A DNA stretch of 64,000 bases, from the NCBI RefSeq assembly GCF_025602895.1, contig NW_026516243.1, positions 248,001 through 312,000 of the forward strand, in the 5' to 3' direction. The position numbers and the translations under genes were made by a program. Below are positions 53,016 to 64,000 of this stretch, piece by piece. A model generated the notes under the pieces. That model did not search any database. It saw only the letters and a program-made list of their open reading frames with translations, and was not told where the DNA came from. Source of the stretch: Polychytrium aggregatum. Taxonomy: Eukaryota; Chytridiomycota; Chytridiomycetes; Polychytriales. Every line of letters starts with the position of its first letter. Positions within the stretch are counted from its first letter, which is position 1.

Positions 53016-53995
53016 CCTGGGTGTGACGGCGAAAGGGGGTGTGTGGGGGGGAGATGCGACGGGAGAGAGGACGAGAGGGCGACGCAGGGCAGAGCCAGAC
53101 GGTTGATTGTTCGGGACTGCAGCCAAAGGCGGGCTGCGATGGCAGAGCGCCCAAGCCGAAGATGGAGGAGGAGATGGAGGAGGAGATGGAGGGGCTGGAG
53201 GGCGGCTTCTTGAGCGGGGGAAGGCAGAAAGACGAACCTCCTGTCGCCCTCCTGGCAAGGCGCCGCGGCGAGGCGCGTTCGTGGTGCTACGAGTCCGTTA
53301 CACGGCTGCGGGCGTTGTTTGTGTAGACTGCGCTGCCACAGTCGCTGTGCGACGGCTGCCTTTGTTTCTGCTTCTGCCACCGCCACGCTGTCCCCTGCAG
53401 CCAGTGGCTTCACGGCTCTCTGTTGCACAGCATTGGTGCTCTGTCCTCGCTCCGGACCCAGGCGCACGATTGGCCCGTGGGGTCGCACAGCAGCCACGCG
53501 CTCCGTTGTCTCCAAGAAGCAAGATCACGCCTGCCGCCGCGATGGTGGCACACGCGCAAAGAAAGACGACGCGTCGCTGCTGCTTTTTCTGTCGGTCTGT
53601 GTCGTGTCTGGCGTGCGTGACCCCCTCCTCTTCGACACCACAGATGCATCGGCAGCGGCAGTCCCGTGGCTGTCTGCGGCTCCGGGGTGCAAGATGGGGC
53701 CGTAGAAAACCAGCGGCATCATGAAGCCGCGCTCAAGCGCAATGGCAGTCGCTGTGCCGATCGAGAGGGCCAAGCGCGCAGGGACCAGGGTCCCGCGCCG
53801 CGCCATTCTGGAATGTTCTGGTGGGCAGAGACCCACGCCGCCGCACGCTGCCTGGGCGATTCTTCTCGATGCGAATCACTTCAATCCGATTCCCAAAACA
53901 CGCATCACGTCGCCACCTTTATATTCATATTTAGCTGTTATAAAAGGACTCCTCTCGCCAAGCCGCGACGAGGCCAGGCACAACAAAAAACGCAT
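53016..53995. other. Intergenic region between LysM-CAP and ALAS genes
   Basis: About 980 bp. It includes the 5' side of the LysM-CAP gene and the 3' side of the ALAS gene. GGAGAT-rich hexamers lie near 53160-53190. All longer frames here look like shadows. Confidence 0.5.
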
Positions 53996-56075
53996 CTAGA
54001 GAACGAGATCCTCGTCGCGGACGAGTTGGTCGACCTTCAGGCCAACGCCGACGCTGGCGCGGCCGCCTTCGCGGGCCCAGTCCTGCTCGTACTTGAGGCC
54101 GCGCTCCTTCCAGATGGTGGAAAGGGCGCTGACGAGACGGGACTGGTGCTCCTCGGTGTGGCCAGGGGTAGGGGTGATGCGCAGACGCTCCTCACCGCGG
54201 GCAACGGTGGGGAAGTTGATCGACTGCACGTAGATGCTGTACTTGCTCAGGAGCTCGTCCGAGACCGACTTGCAGACCTCGGCGTCGCCGACAAGCACAG
54301 GCACAATGTGCGAGGGGTTGGGGATGACAGGGATGCCGAGGGCACCGAGCTTGGCCTTGACCTCGCGGGTATGGACCTGCTGGCCGGTGCGCTCGGCCTG
54401 GGACTGCTTGAGGTAGCGGATCGAGCTCAGGGCGCCCGCAACGACGGGAGGGGGGAGGGAGGTGGTGAAGATGAAGCCAGGGGCGTAGCTGCGCACCATG
54501 TCCACCAGGCGGGCAGAGCCGGCAATGTAGCCGCCAACAACGCCGTAGGCCTTGCCGAGCGTGCCCGTGATGATGTCGATCTGGTCCATGGCGTCGATGT
54601 ACTCGGCGACACCGCCACCGCGCTTGCCGTAGAGACCGACGGCGTGGACCTCGTCGAGGAAGGTGATGGCATTGTACTTGCGAGCCAAGGCCGCAATCTC
54701 CTTGATGGGGCCGATCGAGCCGCACATGGAGTAGACGGACTCGAAGGCAATCAGCTTGGGAAGGTTGATGTCGACCGACTGCAGGAGCTCTTCGAGGTGG
54801 GCAAGGTCGTTGTGGCGGAAGACCTTCTTGGCAGCGCCCGAGTGGCGGATGCCCTGGATCATCGAGGCGTGGTTGGAGGCGTCCGAGAAGATGACGCATC
54901 CAGGCATCTTGCCGGCCAGGGTGGCCAGAGTGGCATCGTTGGCCACAAAGCAAGACGAGAAGACCAAGGCAGCGGGCTTGTTGTGCAAGTCAGCGAGCTC
55001 GCGCTCCAGGCTGAGGTGGAGCTGGGCATTGCCGGCAATGTTGCGCGTTCCGCCGGCACCAGCACCGTAGGTATCGAGAGCGGTCCTTTGGACGGTCGAG
55101 AGCAAAGACGCGGTCAGATGGGGGTGTTAACCGACGAGCTCTCGTACCTATCTATCTGTGACTGAACAAGTGGCTGCCGCATCTCCCGATGCGTAACTCT
55201 CGCAGGACCGAAAGCCAAGCGAATACAGGCAGAGGAAGGGCACCAGTAGGGCTTGGCTTGTCGTGGCACTTACTTGATGGACTCGATCACGACGGGGTTC
55301 TTGCTCATGCCGAGGTAGTCGTTAGCGCACCAGACAGTGACGTGTTCGCCGTCGACAGTGTGGGCCAAGGGGAAGGCCTGAGCGAGGCGGTTGATGTTGT
55401 TGAAGTAGCGGTAGCTCTTGTCCTTGTGCTTCTTTTCAAGCTCGTGCTCGTAGAAGCCCTCGTAGTCGAAGGGCTTGCTGGCCTCCTGGACAAAAGTCTG
55501 GCCCTTGGCTGTACACCAGCGTGAGCAAGCAGGACAGATGAGCAAGCGGGACAGATGAGCAAGCGGGACAGATGAGCAAGCGGGACAGATGAACAAAACA
55601 TGGCGGGCACGGGGTGAAACAGGTGGATATGAACAACAGATCGCGACCATGCCGATCAATCGCTCAATGGCCAGCGAAACAGCCCACGATATGGCCGCCG
55701 GAGGACGACCGCGCTTGCAGATCGCAACTCACCCTTGGCAGCAGCGGGGGCAGGGGCAGCAGCAGGCTTGGCAGCGTGAGGGATGCCCTGAGGAGTAGGG
55801 ATAGGGGGAATCACAGTGGAGGCAGGAGCAGCAGCTTCGGTGCCGGCAGCATGACTGGCGTAGGGGCACTTGGCAGTGGACGAGACCGATCGCTTGGCAA
55901 TGGCGTTGGCCATGACGGGGCACGAGTTGGCATAGCCCAAGAGTTGGGTAGCGTTCTGGACGACCTCGGAGTCGACAGCACCAGCGGTGATGGAGGAGAG
56001 CTGGCGGAGCTGGTTCACGGGGGTGCGAGCCAGGAAGGGGCAGGCACGCTTGACGTTGGAGAGGATGGCTTCCAT
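53996..56075 (-). CDS. HEM1: 5-aminolevulinate synthase, mitochondrial
   Basis: Three exons (56075-55733, 55508-55274, 55085-53996) give 555 residues. The presequence region has three Cys-Pro heme-regulatory motifs (ACPFLAR, SCPVMAN, KCPYASH). The catalytic core starts at [20 protein letters not shown] and continues [53 protein letters not shown], and [13 protein letters not shown], whose Lys (about 371) binds PLP. It ends [12 protein letters not shown]. The enzyme condenses glycine and succinyl-CoA to 5-aminolevulinate in the matrix, the first step of heme synthesis in fungi and animals. The Cys-Pro motifs imply heme feedback on import or stability, as known in animal ALAS. The assignment is certain. 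Confidence 0.97.
55523..55590. repeat. 17-bp tandem repeat in ALAS intron 1, four units
   Basis: Four units of GAGCAAGCGGGACAGAT start at 55523, 55540, 55557 and 55574; only the first differs, by one base. Confidence 0.9.
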
Positions 56076-57117
56076 TTTAGCAGAGTAAGATTACTGCGGG
56101 CCGATGGAGGAATGCGAGTCAGCATGCCAGTCGAGCAGACGAATCCTCGCGAGCGAGGCAACACAGGAAACATGAGGACACAACAGGGTATGTGCGCATC
56201 GATCAGTAGCCTGGGGACCACGGCGAGCGGGACCACACACGCCAAGGAGAGGGAGGGCAGCAACTGACAACACAAAGGAGAGATTGTAGTCGGGCCAAGC
56301 AAATCGCCGGTCGGTCAGAGCATCGGCTGATTTCTTCGAGATGCTGGGATCGGCGACGGCGTGGGATCGGGAGAGGGAAAGGTTGCCAGTGCCAAGAAAA
56401 CAGAAATTACGTAACGGAGGGCGAATGGCGAGAGCGAGGTTGGGAGGAAAGCTCGTGGGAGAACAGACGCCGGCCGAGCAAGATCATGCCAAAAGGCGAG
56501 AGAGTGAAAAAAGCGAGGATGGAGCCGGCCGATCATTCGACAGTGATTATCGGGAGCAAGAGGACGAGGAGAGGCAGAAGCGGGACGGTCGCGGGGAAGC
56601 ATGATCACGGAAGCATGCAATCCAGCGATGGATGGACCATCACCGAGTACAAGGGGAGGAGGCGAGGGCGAGCGAGGCGGCAGTGCCCGACACGGCGGCG
56701 ATCGGCAGAGAGGACGGCAGTGATACGATACGTACGGCGCTGAGTACGAAAGTCGGTCGAGGCGAGCGAGAGAACCGTCACGGGTCTGGAGTGGAGAACG
56801 ACGACGAGGTTGGGTTTCCAAAAGAGGGAGGAGGGCCGACGCAGGGCTTAAATACGCCGATTGCGTTTTTTTCGTGTGGGAGCGATGTGTCAGCGCGGGT
56901 GATGTGTCTGCGTGGTGAGTGGTTGTGGGGGCGGCCTGTGTGCGTCCCGTGCGAGCGCGCAGTCGCTGTGTATTGCACATTGTTGCATTGTGCTGTGCTG
57001 CGTTGTGCTGTGCTGCGTTGTGCTGTCTGTGTGCAGCCCACTGTGTCTGCTGTCCGCGGCTCTGGACACACAGAGACAGTGTCTGGGGCTGCGGGCATGT
57101 GTCCAGCCAAGCCACCC

Positions 57118-57118
57118 G

Positions 57119-57150
<32 letters not shown>
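57118..57150. repeat. GCCA tetranucleotide repeat
   Basis: About eight units of GCCA in the spacer upstream of ALAS. Confidence 0.85.
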
Positions 57151-57151
<1 letters not shown>

Positions 57152-57370
57152 CGCAGCCGTTCAGCCGGGCCGTGTCGCCCGCCAGCCATGGGCTTCTCGC
57201 TGGCGCCCTCGCTCCTCGCCGCTGCGCCTTGCTGCCGCTGTGTCTCTGTGGCCTCGCTGCTGCCGCTGCTGTCCTCGGCCGCTCCTCGGTCTTGCCTCAG
57301 CCAATCGGCACCTGGCCGGCTTATCGCAGACGCGTCCAAGCCAGTCGGGTGCCGATGCCTGGGGTCGTCT

Positions 57371-57425
57371 CCAGAATCCATCTCCAGAATCCATCTCCAG
57401 AATCCATCTCCAGAAGCCATCTCCA
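57371..57425. repeat. 13-bp tandem repeat, about four units
   Basis: Units of CCAGAATCCATCT follow each other from 57371; the last carries AAGC in place of AATC. Confidence 0.85.
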
Positions 57426-57799
57426 AAAGCCCACCCCGTCTCTCCGTCTCGGCTTGGCTGTCCCCGTTCCTAGTCTTACCCCTTCGCTCCGCCAGCCGGT
57501 GCACGATTGCCCCGCCGCCTCCCTGCAGCCTCGCACCAGGCAACCAAAGCAGGAAGGCAGCCGCCTGCCAAGAGACACAGGGGTTGTGGTGGGTTGGGTT
57601 GTGCTCGGTCGTCAAGGGGTGGGTGTTCATCCCAGACCCGCAGCACCACTCGGTGCGGCCCAGTGGCACCAGACAGTCGTCGCCGGCAAACGCCATGGGC
57701 GTCTTCGTGCCCAAACCGTAAGAGTGATTTTCGTCATGCCTCCTTGCAAGCACCGGCTTCGTGGCGGCAGGCGCCGTCCCGCGGACGGATGCGTGGGCC

Positions 57800-58495
57800 T
57801 CAGTGGGCCGCCATTGAGTTGATGGGGCGATGGCTCCAAGTGATTCCTATTCCTATTCCTATTCCCGAGCATTCTCGTACGTCGCCGGGATCGAGCATCT
57901 CGGTCGGCCCGCATCCCGATGCCAGAGGCATCCAGCGTCGATCCAGGTCGTCCTTTCCGCCATCCAGCCCCCCAAAATACTGCTGCAGGCAGTCGTATCC
58001 AAGAGGCGTCTCTCCTGTCATTCTCGCACGCGTTGGGTGGATCTTCTCCTGCGGTCCTTGCCCCCCAACCCTCATCGCCTCTTCGATCAAATGCCACTCG
58101 TCCTCGGTTGGTGGTCGCTGTACATCCAGCAGCAACCCGCCAACACCATCCCCTCATGCGCCAGGATCGCTGGAGAATGAGGGGGGGGGAAGTGTGCTGT
58201 GGGCAACTCCGTATCGCCTGCTTGCCTCCAGCCAACTCAGTCCGTGCTTGGGCTTTGAGATTTCGCCATCGGCGGGCAGGTGCACACCTTCAAAGCCATG
58301 TCCCTCGCCATCCTGGGCGAGCACCTTGATTTTGTCGGTCGGCGTGGCCTCCTGTCGTCTGGCTGTCCACCAGGCCCCGGCTCCGTGTCCTTCCTTGGTG
58401 CCGCCCATGTCTCCCCCTCGTCCTCCACCAGGGTCGAGCAGCCGGACAGGAGACGGCTTCGGGATCCGTACGATGCGGCGTCCCGTCTCATTCAC
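57800..58495 (-). CDS. Possible unrecognised gene
   Basis: Two minus frames look more protein-like than their overlaps: 58495-58154 (NETGRRIVRIPKPSPVRLL, later HLPADGEISKPKHGLSWLEA) and 58135-57800 (TEDEWHLIEEAMRVGG, later YDCLQQYFGGLDGG). They might be exons of one gene, but I found no good GT-AG pair joining them in phase. No domain is recognised. A GAATAG hexamer run sits near the 3' end. Treat this as a low-confidence candidate. Confidence 0.2.
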
Positions 58496-58736
58496 CGTTG
58501 TTGAATTGCCCGTGGGCCGCAGTTACAGGCCAATGTTGTTGGTCGTTGGTCGTTGGGCGGGGCGGGGGAGGTCGGTGGGTCGAGGGGAGGAAGGGGGCGG
58601 TTGCGCAACTCCCTTTCTTCTTCGCACGGCCTCCCCTTTTCCTCTTCCTCCTCCCCCTCCTCCTCCTCCTCCTTCAGACACAAATTTGCAGGCCGTCCTT
58701 GTCTGGGCGGGTCGGCCCCGTCTCGCACGCAGCCAT

Positions 58737-60237
58737 TCAGCAAACCTTGGCGACCAGCGATGCCAGCAGTTGCAGCGGCAGTCCAATGATTGAATCCGTC
58801 TCGCCAACCCGTTCAGCCAGATAAGGCACGATCAGATCTGCAGCGATGACAAGGGCGAGAACGAGCGCGGGCCAGGTTGGTCCAGGTCAGTCCAGGTCGG
58901 CCCAGGTCGGTCCAGGCAGCCTCTCCTCGTCTGCGATTCATGCAACCCGCCGCCTGGCTCCAGAGACCGGCCGCGGGAATCCTATCCGCTGAGCGGCGGG
59001 GTATCCGAATGGCAGCGCGGGCTTGGTCCGAGGCCGCAGAAGGGTCGTCGCCGTCGTCGTCGCCATCGTCATCGGCAGGACATAGGCAGGACCGTCCCTC
59101 TCCTCCCTCGCAGATGCACGAGCCGGGCCATCAGAAAGACCACCCTCGCCGATTGCACTCACCGTCGTCGATCAGGAACCCTCCGCAGCAATACATGACG
59201 TCGCCCTTCTCAATCAGCTGCTCGATCACGGCGTCAGGCACTGGATGAAAGTATTGCTTTGCAATGTCGACGCCCTGGAACCGCAGTTTTCGATGGAGAT
59301 GTGTGCGGGAGGGGGGGTTAGCCCAGGTTGAGATTTGCTCAAGCCGTCACCTACCCAGCCTGCGTTTGCACCAGGATTGCAGTGCCTCTGGCCTTTCTCC
59401 CCCAAGCCTCCTCGAGCCAACAACAGTGAGGATCACCTCGGCGCGCTGCTTCGTTGCAGTGTTGACGACGACAACAGAGGAGTAGGTCTCTGCCGGCTTG
59501 GTTGTCGAGTACGAGCGCAGATACCGGCGGCATTCCTGGACAGGACCGTGGATCAGACAGAAGAGGAGCCACAGCAGCGCAGGGACGGACAGCATGCCCA
59601 TCGTCAGTCCACGTCGTGCGGACAGACCACAGTAGATCAGTTTCTCGGGAGGAGAGTGTCAAGACCCATGAGCCCCGGGGTGATGGGGGCAGCCTCGGGA
59701 GCATCGGCAGCGTTCGGGTGAATGAGTGCAGCATATCTGCATTCCCTCGCAGCGACAGTCGTTGTCTGTATGCCTCGACAGATGCCAAGGCCATTACGAG
59801 CAACCTGCAAGCTCGCTCCGAACTCTAGCAACCCGCCCCATCCTCAAACCTACCTCTCGGTCCACAGGCTTCTCGCGGATTTGTCCGTCAAAGACTGTGA
59901 CCTGATCACAGCACACCAGCAGATGCGGCGGGTTTTGGACGGCATCGCTCGAGGGATGGCTGTCCGTTTGCTGGGCCGGGGGTGATTTGGCTGTCGTCTC
60001 CTGCACCAAGAGCCGATCGGCTTTGGCATGGGCGATCTTCAGCACCAGCGCGGCTGGATCGGACTGGGCCCGGTCGTCCGGGTGAGTGGTGATGGCCTTC
60101 TCGTCAATGTCGGGCACTTGCACGGAGAAGGAGATGCCGTGGTCCCGCAGAATCTGGGCCCGGTACTTTGACGACGACCCGAGCACCAGTGGCAGCGACA
60201 GGCCCCGAAGGCGGGCGGCGGCATCCTGTGAGCTCAT
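58737..60237 (-). CDS. Maf-like nucleotide pyrophosphatase
   Basis: Four exons (60237-59854, 59535-59425, 59274-59163, 58837-58737) give about 235 residues. Maf marks appear in order: LVLGSSSKYRAQILRDHG near the N-terminus, FSVQVPDIDEKAI, LLVCCDQVTVFDGQIREKP, VDREECRRYLRSYS, AETYSSVVVVN, VDIAKQYFHPVPDAVIEQLI, CCGGFLIDDG, and a last exon with ETDSIIGLPLQLLASL. Maf/ASMTL-type proteins hydrolyse non-canonical or modified nucleoside triphosphates (dTTP, UTP and related) to monophosphates. A Ser/Pro-rich insertion of about 25 residues splits the fold before LLVCCDQ. The donor of exon 2 could also be 3 bp further on (after 59422). Confidence 0.85.
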
Positions 60238-60724
60238 AGCGACCGAGGGAGGGAGGGAGTCGGGCCAGGTGGAGGTGGTGGTGATGTGCGAGCCGTCGCG
60301 GGGATTGAGGCCATGGCTGCGGCTTTTTGAATGCCCCGGCGGGCTGGGCCTGCAACGCAGTCATTTCTCCGCACCCGCACGCCACCACCACGGCGGGACC
60401 CCCTGCGAGGATGCCAGGGGCAGCAGGCAGTGTCCTGCATGTTCCCGGGGATCAACCAATGGCCCCGCCATCCGCTCGCGGCACAACCCACGGCACCCAC
60501 TCATGGCACAATTCGAGCTGTATCTGTGGCTTATCCGCTTGGACGGAGGGGGCTTGATTCGCCCATCCACCCGGCATCCATGCAAGCGCACGGGCTTGTG
60601 GCCTCTGTCTGCTGTTATTCGCAGCCGCTCCGCGCTCACATCCGCTCGGCTCGTCTCCACTCGGGTCCATTGGGTCAGCTTGACTCGGATCGGCTCGGAC
60701 CGGCTTCTATTGGACACGCTCTCC
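60238..60724. other. Spacer between Maf and HRD1 genes
   Basis: About 490 bp on the 5' side of the Maf gene and the 3' side of HRD1. I see no gene. Confidence 0.5.
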
Positions 60725-63700
60725 TCACTCGGCCGGTCGCTTGCCCTTGTCGGGTCCGGCGTGCACCTGTCCGAGCGAAACGGCATCGGCGGCGCCCGAG
60801 CCGGTTGTGGTGCCGAGGCCACCATCCTGCATCAGGCCCGAGATTGCTTCGAGGTTGCGGATCACGCTGTTGAGTTGGGTCTGAACTTTGTAGAGCTCGC
60901 GCAGTCGAGCGAGCACCGCCTGGCGCGAACGACCCTCGAGAAGCTGCAGCTGGCTGTCTGTAAAGTTGTCGAAATCTACCGAGACCGCTGCTGGAACAGA
61001 GGAAAGCCCGGTAGTGGATGAGCAAGCAGGCACGCACAGAACAAGAGTCGGGCAGTGGCCAAAATGGACGTCCTATTCCTCCACTGGTTCGGATAGCTCG
61101 CTGACTGAGGGAATGGGTCGATACGCATCCCGATATGCATCCCGATATGCATCCCAGATACGCACCGTCCTGGCCTGATGGGAGCAGCGGCCGCAGCAAG
61201 ACGGGATAGGAGTTGGAGCCGATCGTTGCGGTAGCTTGCAGGATCTGGACCGGATTCGTTCGTCAGCAGCGAGTGAGACAAATGGAACATCGTAAGCACT
61301 TCTGTGCACAGTGTCGGTATCGACTGCTGGCCATGGCATGATATGCCTGTTGGCTCATCGACACACGAGCCGAGACTTACAGGATGTGCGGAACTCGATG
61401 AGGACGCTGCTGAAGCTGATGGGGCGGAATGAGCGGGCACAACCGGCTGAGTCGGTTGGACGGGACCATTCTGGTGCGGCTCTGGGCCGCGTGGGACGTT
61501 CAGAGGTGCCTGGGGTTGGAAAGGTGCTGCAGGGGGTCTGTTGTCGGGCAGTGCACGCCGTGCCTGCTCAAGCAGAGCTTGGAGGATATTGGCTGGTTGG
61601 GCAAGCGCTCCGGCGGGCTGCTGTGGCAGGACAGGACCTTGTGGGACACCCTGAGCCTGAGGCTGGGGGCGAGCACCTTGAGCAGCGTTGGCATTGGGAT
61701 TGGCATTGGGATTGGCATTGGCATTGGCTGGTACAATGCATCAGAACATACAGTCATACCAAATGGTCAACAAAAGCCAAGAGCAACAAGACAGCGTTGC
61801 AGTGGAGTGGAGTGGAGAGTGCGACTGGAAAGCAACCCGAGGAATCCAGTCCCAACCGAGTACTCACCGGCATCGTCCAGCACCGAGCGGCGGCTTGAAG
61901 ATAGCACATCGAAGACAGCCAAGCAAGAGACAGATATCATAGAGTATTGGCGTAAGCATTGTGCACGGCACAGTGTTAAGGGCATATTCAAGGGCAGAGT
62001 GGTTCTCATCGCATCGGCTCAAGTGCTCAGACCGACAAACCCAGTGGTTCTGAGAGTAGATACGGTACCAAGTTGGGCAACTCTGCTGGCGCTCGAGCCA
62101 GCTCCGCAGACAGCGGAAGTGGAAGATGTGTCCGCATGGCAACTTTTTGGGCAATTCCGACATGGACGCGCCGCCAGCCATAGCCCCAGGGGCAGCAACA
62201 GCAGCAGCAGCAGGTGCGGGCGCCGCAGGGTTTTCTCCCGCACCTGGCAGCGACTCCATCTCCTCGCGGCAAATGATACAGATGCGGTCGGTGGCATTGA
62301 GTTCCTCGACGGTCGCGGTGGGATATCGAGTGTGCATGTTGGCGGTCGCACGGCGATACTGGATCAAGTCCTTGCAGCGCTGGATAAAGTTTCGGAAGGT
62401 GACGTAGATGTCCCGGACGATGTGCAGAGGCAGGCCATAGTAGTTGACGACAATGACAAAGAAGAGGCTGTACGTGACCAGCTTCAAAAAGTCTGGTCCC
62501 AGAAGCAACGCGGATGCAGGTTGGCGAGTAGAGCAGCAGTCCGTATCGATGAGTGCTCGTGCGGATCGTCTCGAGGCCTGTACCAGATACACCGGACACA
62601 CCCGATGTGCTCGATGCACATCCAGCATCGCTGCTGTTGATCGACGATGGGCACTTGCGACGGACTCACCAATGATCAGTTCCAGGTAAAAGACATACAT
62701 CGACTTTTCTTCCCATGGCGTATCGTTGCGCAAGTCAATGGCATTCAGAATGTACTTGACAAAGGTTGCCGTGATGCTCCAGAGAAGGATGGTGTACTGG
62801 AACAGGTCGATGGACCATGATGCCAGGATGAGTTGGGCCCGTATGGGCTTCTGGATGTGCTGGGCGAAGCAACATGGGCCAACGAGCGGACGCTGGCTGC
62901 GAGAGAAACGTGCGTACCTCAAAGCCAAAGATGATCATCATGCCAACGCCCTGGGAAAGCATGCGATCGACGGTGAAGAACACCATGCTAAAGTCCACCA
63001 CGGCGAGAATGCCGATGATGCCGATCATGCGTGCATGAAACACGAGCCGATGGTTGGGCGTTTGCTCCATCTATGCCAGAGACGCAGGCAACAGTGTCAG
63101 TGCTTTGATGCGCCGGCGTCACGCCCGAGTCTGTGACTGCCGTCGCATTTGTCGATCGGCGACATCCAGGCAGTAACGAAAGAGAGGGAAGAGGACAAAG
63201 ATGTGCGTGTGCTCAAAGCAGTCGCCGCTGGTGCTGCTGGTGCTGCTAGTGCTGCTGCTGGTGCCGCTTACAAAGTCGACTCGATCTTGCGTGACCCAGT
63301 GGAAGATTTTGGCCAGCAGCAGGAGGGTAAACTGACTGAGGAAGAGCACATTGAACTCGTCGCGGAAGATCGTCATGGCGAGGCAGGTCTCGGTGACGGC
63401 GAACCACGATCGCTCATAGAGATGCTGGCGATTCCGGAGGGGCCGGAGGGGTGAGAGAGCACGAGAGTTAGTGGATCGCAGCCATCCAGCACGAGCGCAG
63501 AGAGAGCTGGGCAGAGAACATGGATGCAGTGCACGGCAGTTTCCCGGACAATGCAGTTGATGCGGTTGATGCACAATCGAACAGTGCGATTGCACTCCCG
63601 AGCAGTTCATCAGCATGCACATCAGCATGCCCAGACGGCCGGCGGTAGTATCGCTTTCCATCCCGTTGTCTTGCTATCCTCTGGTCCTGTTTTCTTGTTG

Positions 63701-63962
63701 CCCCCGTTGCGCTCTCGTCCTCTGTCTTGGCAGCAAGAAAAACAGGATCCTACCTCAATCTCCATAGCCCGCAGCTCGCCAAAGAAGATCCATTGTCCCA
63801 TCCGTGCAAACACGATGATCAAAAAGAGGCCCATGTTGAGCAGGACCTAGATTGCAGGACAGAGTTGACGAGGATAGATAGACCGAGCAAAGGACAGCAA
63901 AAGCGGCTGTGTCAGTGCCTGCACAGTGTCGTCAACCAGGACGAGCGAGCCAGCGTGAATCC
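60725..63962 (-). CDS. HRD1: ER E3 ubiquitin ligase HRD1/synoviolin, N-terminus beyond window
   Basis: Ten exons are visible (63962-63937, 63846-63754, 63424-63272, 63070-62918, 62796-62670, 62492-62069, 61893-61868, 61727-61381, 61244-61166, 60990-60725); the first coding exon lies beyond 64000. Membrane segments follow the HRD1 order (VLLNMGLFLIIVFARMGQW, then HLYERSWFAVTETCLAMTIF, then DRVDFMEQTPN). The RING-H2 has CIICREEME, LPCGHIFHFRCLRSWLERQQ and CPTCRRSVL, the last part supplied by a 26-nt exon. An insertion of about 30 Ala/Pro/Gly residues splits the RING between its first CxxC pair and the next ligand. A Pro/Gln/Asn-rich region and a C-terminal helix (QAVLARLRELYKVQTQLNSV) follow. 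HRD1 is the central ligase of ER-associated degradation. The assignment is firm. Confidence 0.92.
61126..61160. repeat. 12-bp repeat in an HRD1 intron
   Basis: Three imperfect units of GCATCCCGATAT lie just downstream of the donor at 61165, in the intron before the last exon. Confidence 0.75.
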
Positions 63963-64000
63963 CTGAGTACGCTATGCCGATGAGGCTGCCCCTCGTCATT

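Larger units (their letters stand above)
56076..57799. other. Long intergenic region with several simple repeats
   Basis: About 1.7 kb upstream of ALAS. It holds a TGCTGTGCTGCGTTG-like array near 56985-57030, a GCCA tetramer array at about 57118-57150, and a 13-bp array at 57371-57425. Several frames are open on both strands, but none has convincing content. Confidence 0.45.

Noticed and set aside
53666-55165. Plus-strand open frame of 499 codons over ALAS
   Set aside because: Antisense shadow of a certain gene with strong codon bias.
57507-58793. Plus-strand open frame of 428 codons
   Set aside because: Low-complexity Ser/Pro/Arg composition, overlaps the last Maf exon on the other strand, and contains no domain.
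1-64000. tRNA, rRNA or CRISPR loci
   Set aside because: I looked for B-box-like GGTTCGA contexts with paired arms and for spaced direct repeats and found none that hold up; a covariance-model scan would be decisive.

Overview
The window looks like the nuclear genome of an early-diverging fungus, most likely a chytrid. It is GC-rich, with densely packed protein genes on both strands and many short GT-AG introns, including exons as small as 12 nt. Fungal marks are two Mnn9/Anp1/Van1-type mannosyltransferases (GT62) and the mitochondrial protein Mdm31. A CPSF6/CFIm68-like factor, a TIR-domain NLR and Fanzor (eukaryotic TnpB) copies argue against a yeast. The taxonomic call is inference. All exon models were built by hand from reading frames, splice signals and phase; none has transcript support.

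Layout. 0.8-6.7 kb: two small proteins with C-terminal hydrophobic segments, then an FHA-RING ubiquitin ligase (Dma1/Chfr type). 7.5-14.4 kb, minus strand: a CPSF6-like 3'-end processing factor, a universal stress protein and an LRR protein. 15-29.2 kb is the accessory part: two GT62 paralogues lie in direct orientation, each followed by a nearly identical Fanzor C-terminal fragment, and the two fragments are inverted relative to each other. Between them sit a six-exon SAM-TIR-NACHT-WD40 gene and a secreted cysteine-repeat protein. 29.2-40 kb: a rhomboid protease, a nine-exon coiled-coil protein, an RMI2-like OB-fold protein, a Fanzor-like relic and a long disordered protein. 41-50.5 kb: MDM31, an F-box/SUKH protein (FBXO3-like without ApaG), the exosome subunit RRP46 and an ANKRD13-family protein. 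51-64 kb: a secreted LysM-CAP protein, 5-aminolevulinate synthase, a Maf pyrophosphatase, and HRD1 (synoviolin), whose N-terminus lies beyond the right edge.

How the genes fit together. Most are unlinked housekeeping genes. Ubiquitin and membrane-quality control recurs (FHA-RING, F-box, HRD1, rhomboid, ANKRD13), as does RNA processing (CPSF6, RRP46). The most unusual stretch is 14.9-29.2 kb: an innate-immunity-type receptor with homogenised WD40 repeats, bracketed by recently duplicated or converted GT62-Fanzor modules. Short tandem repeats (7, 10, 13, 15, 17 and 27 bp units) are frequent in introns, spacers and some exons.
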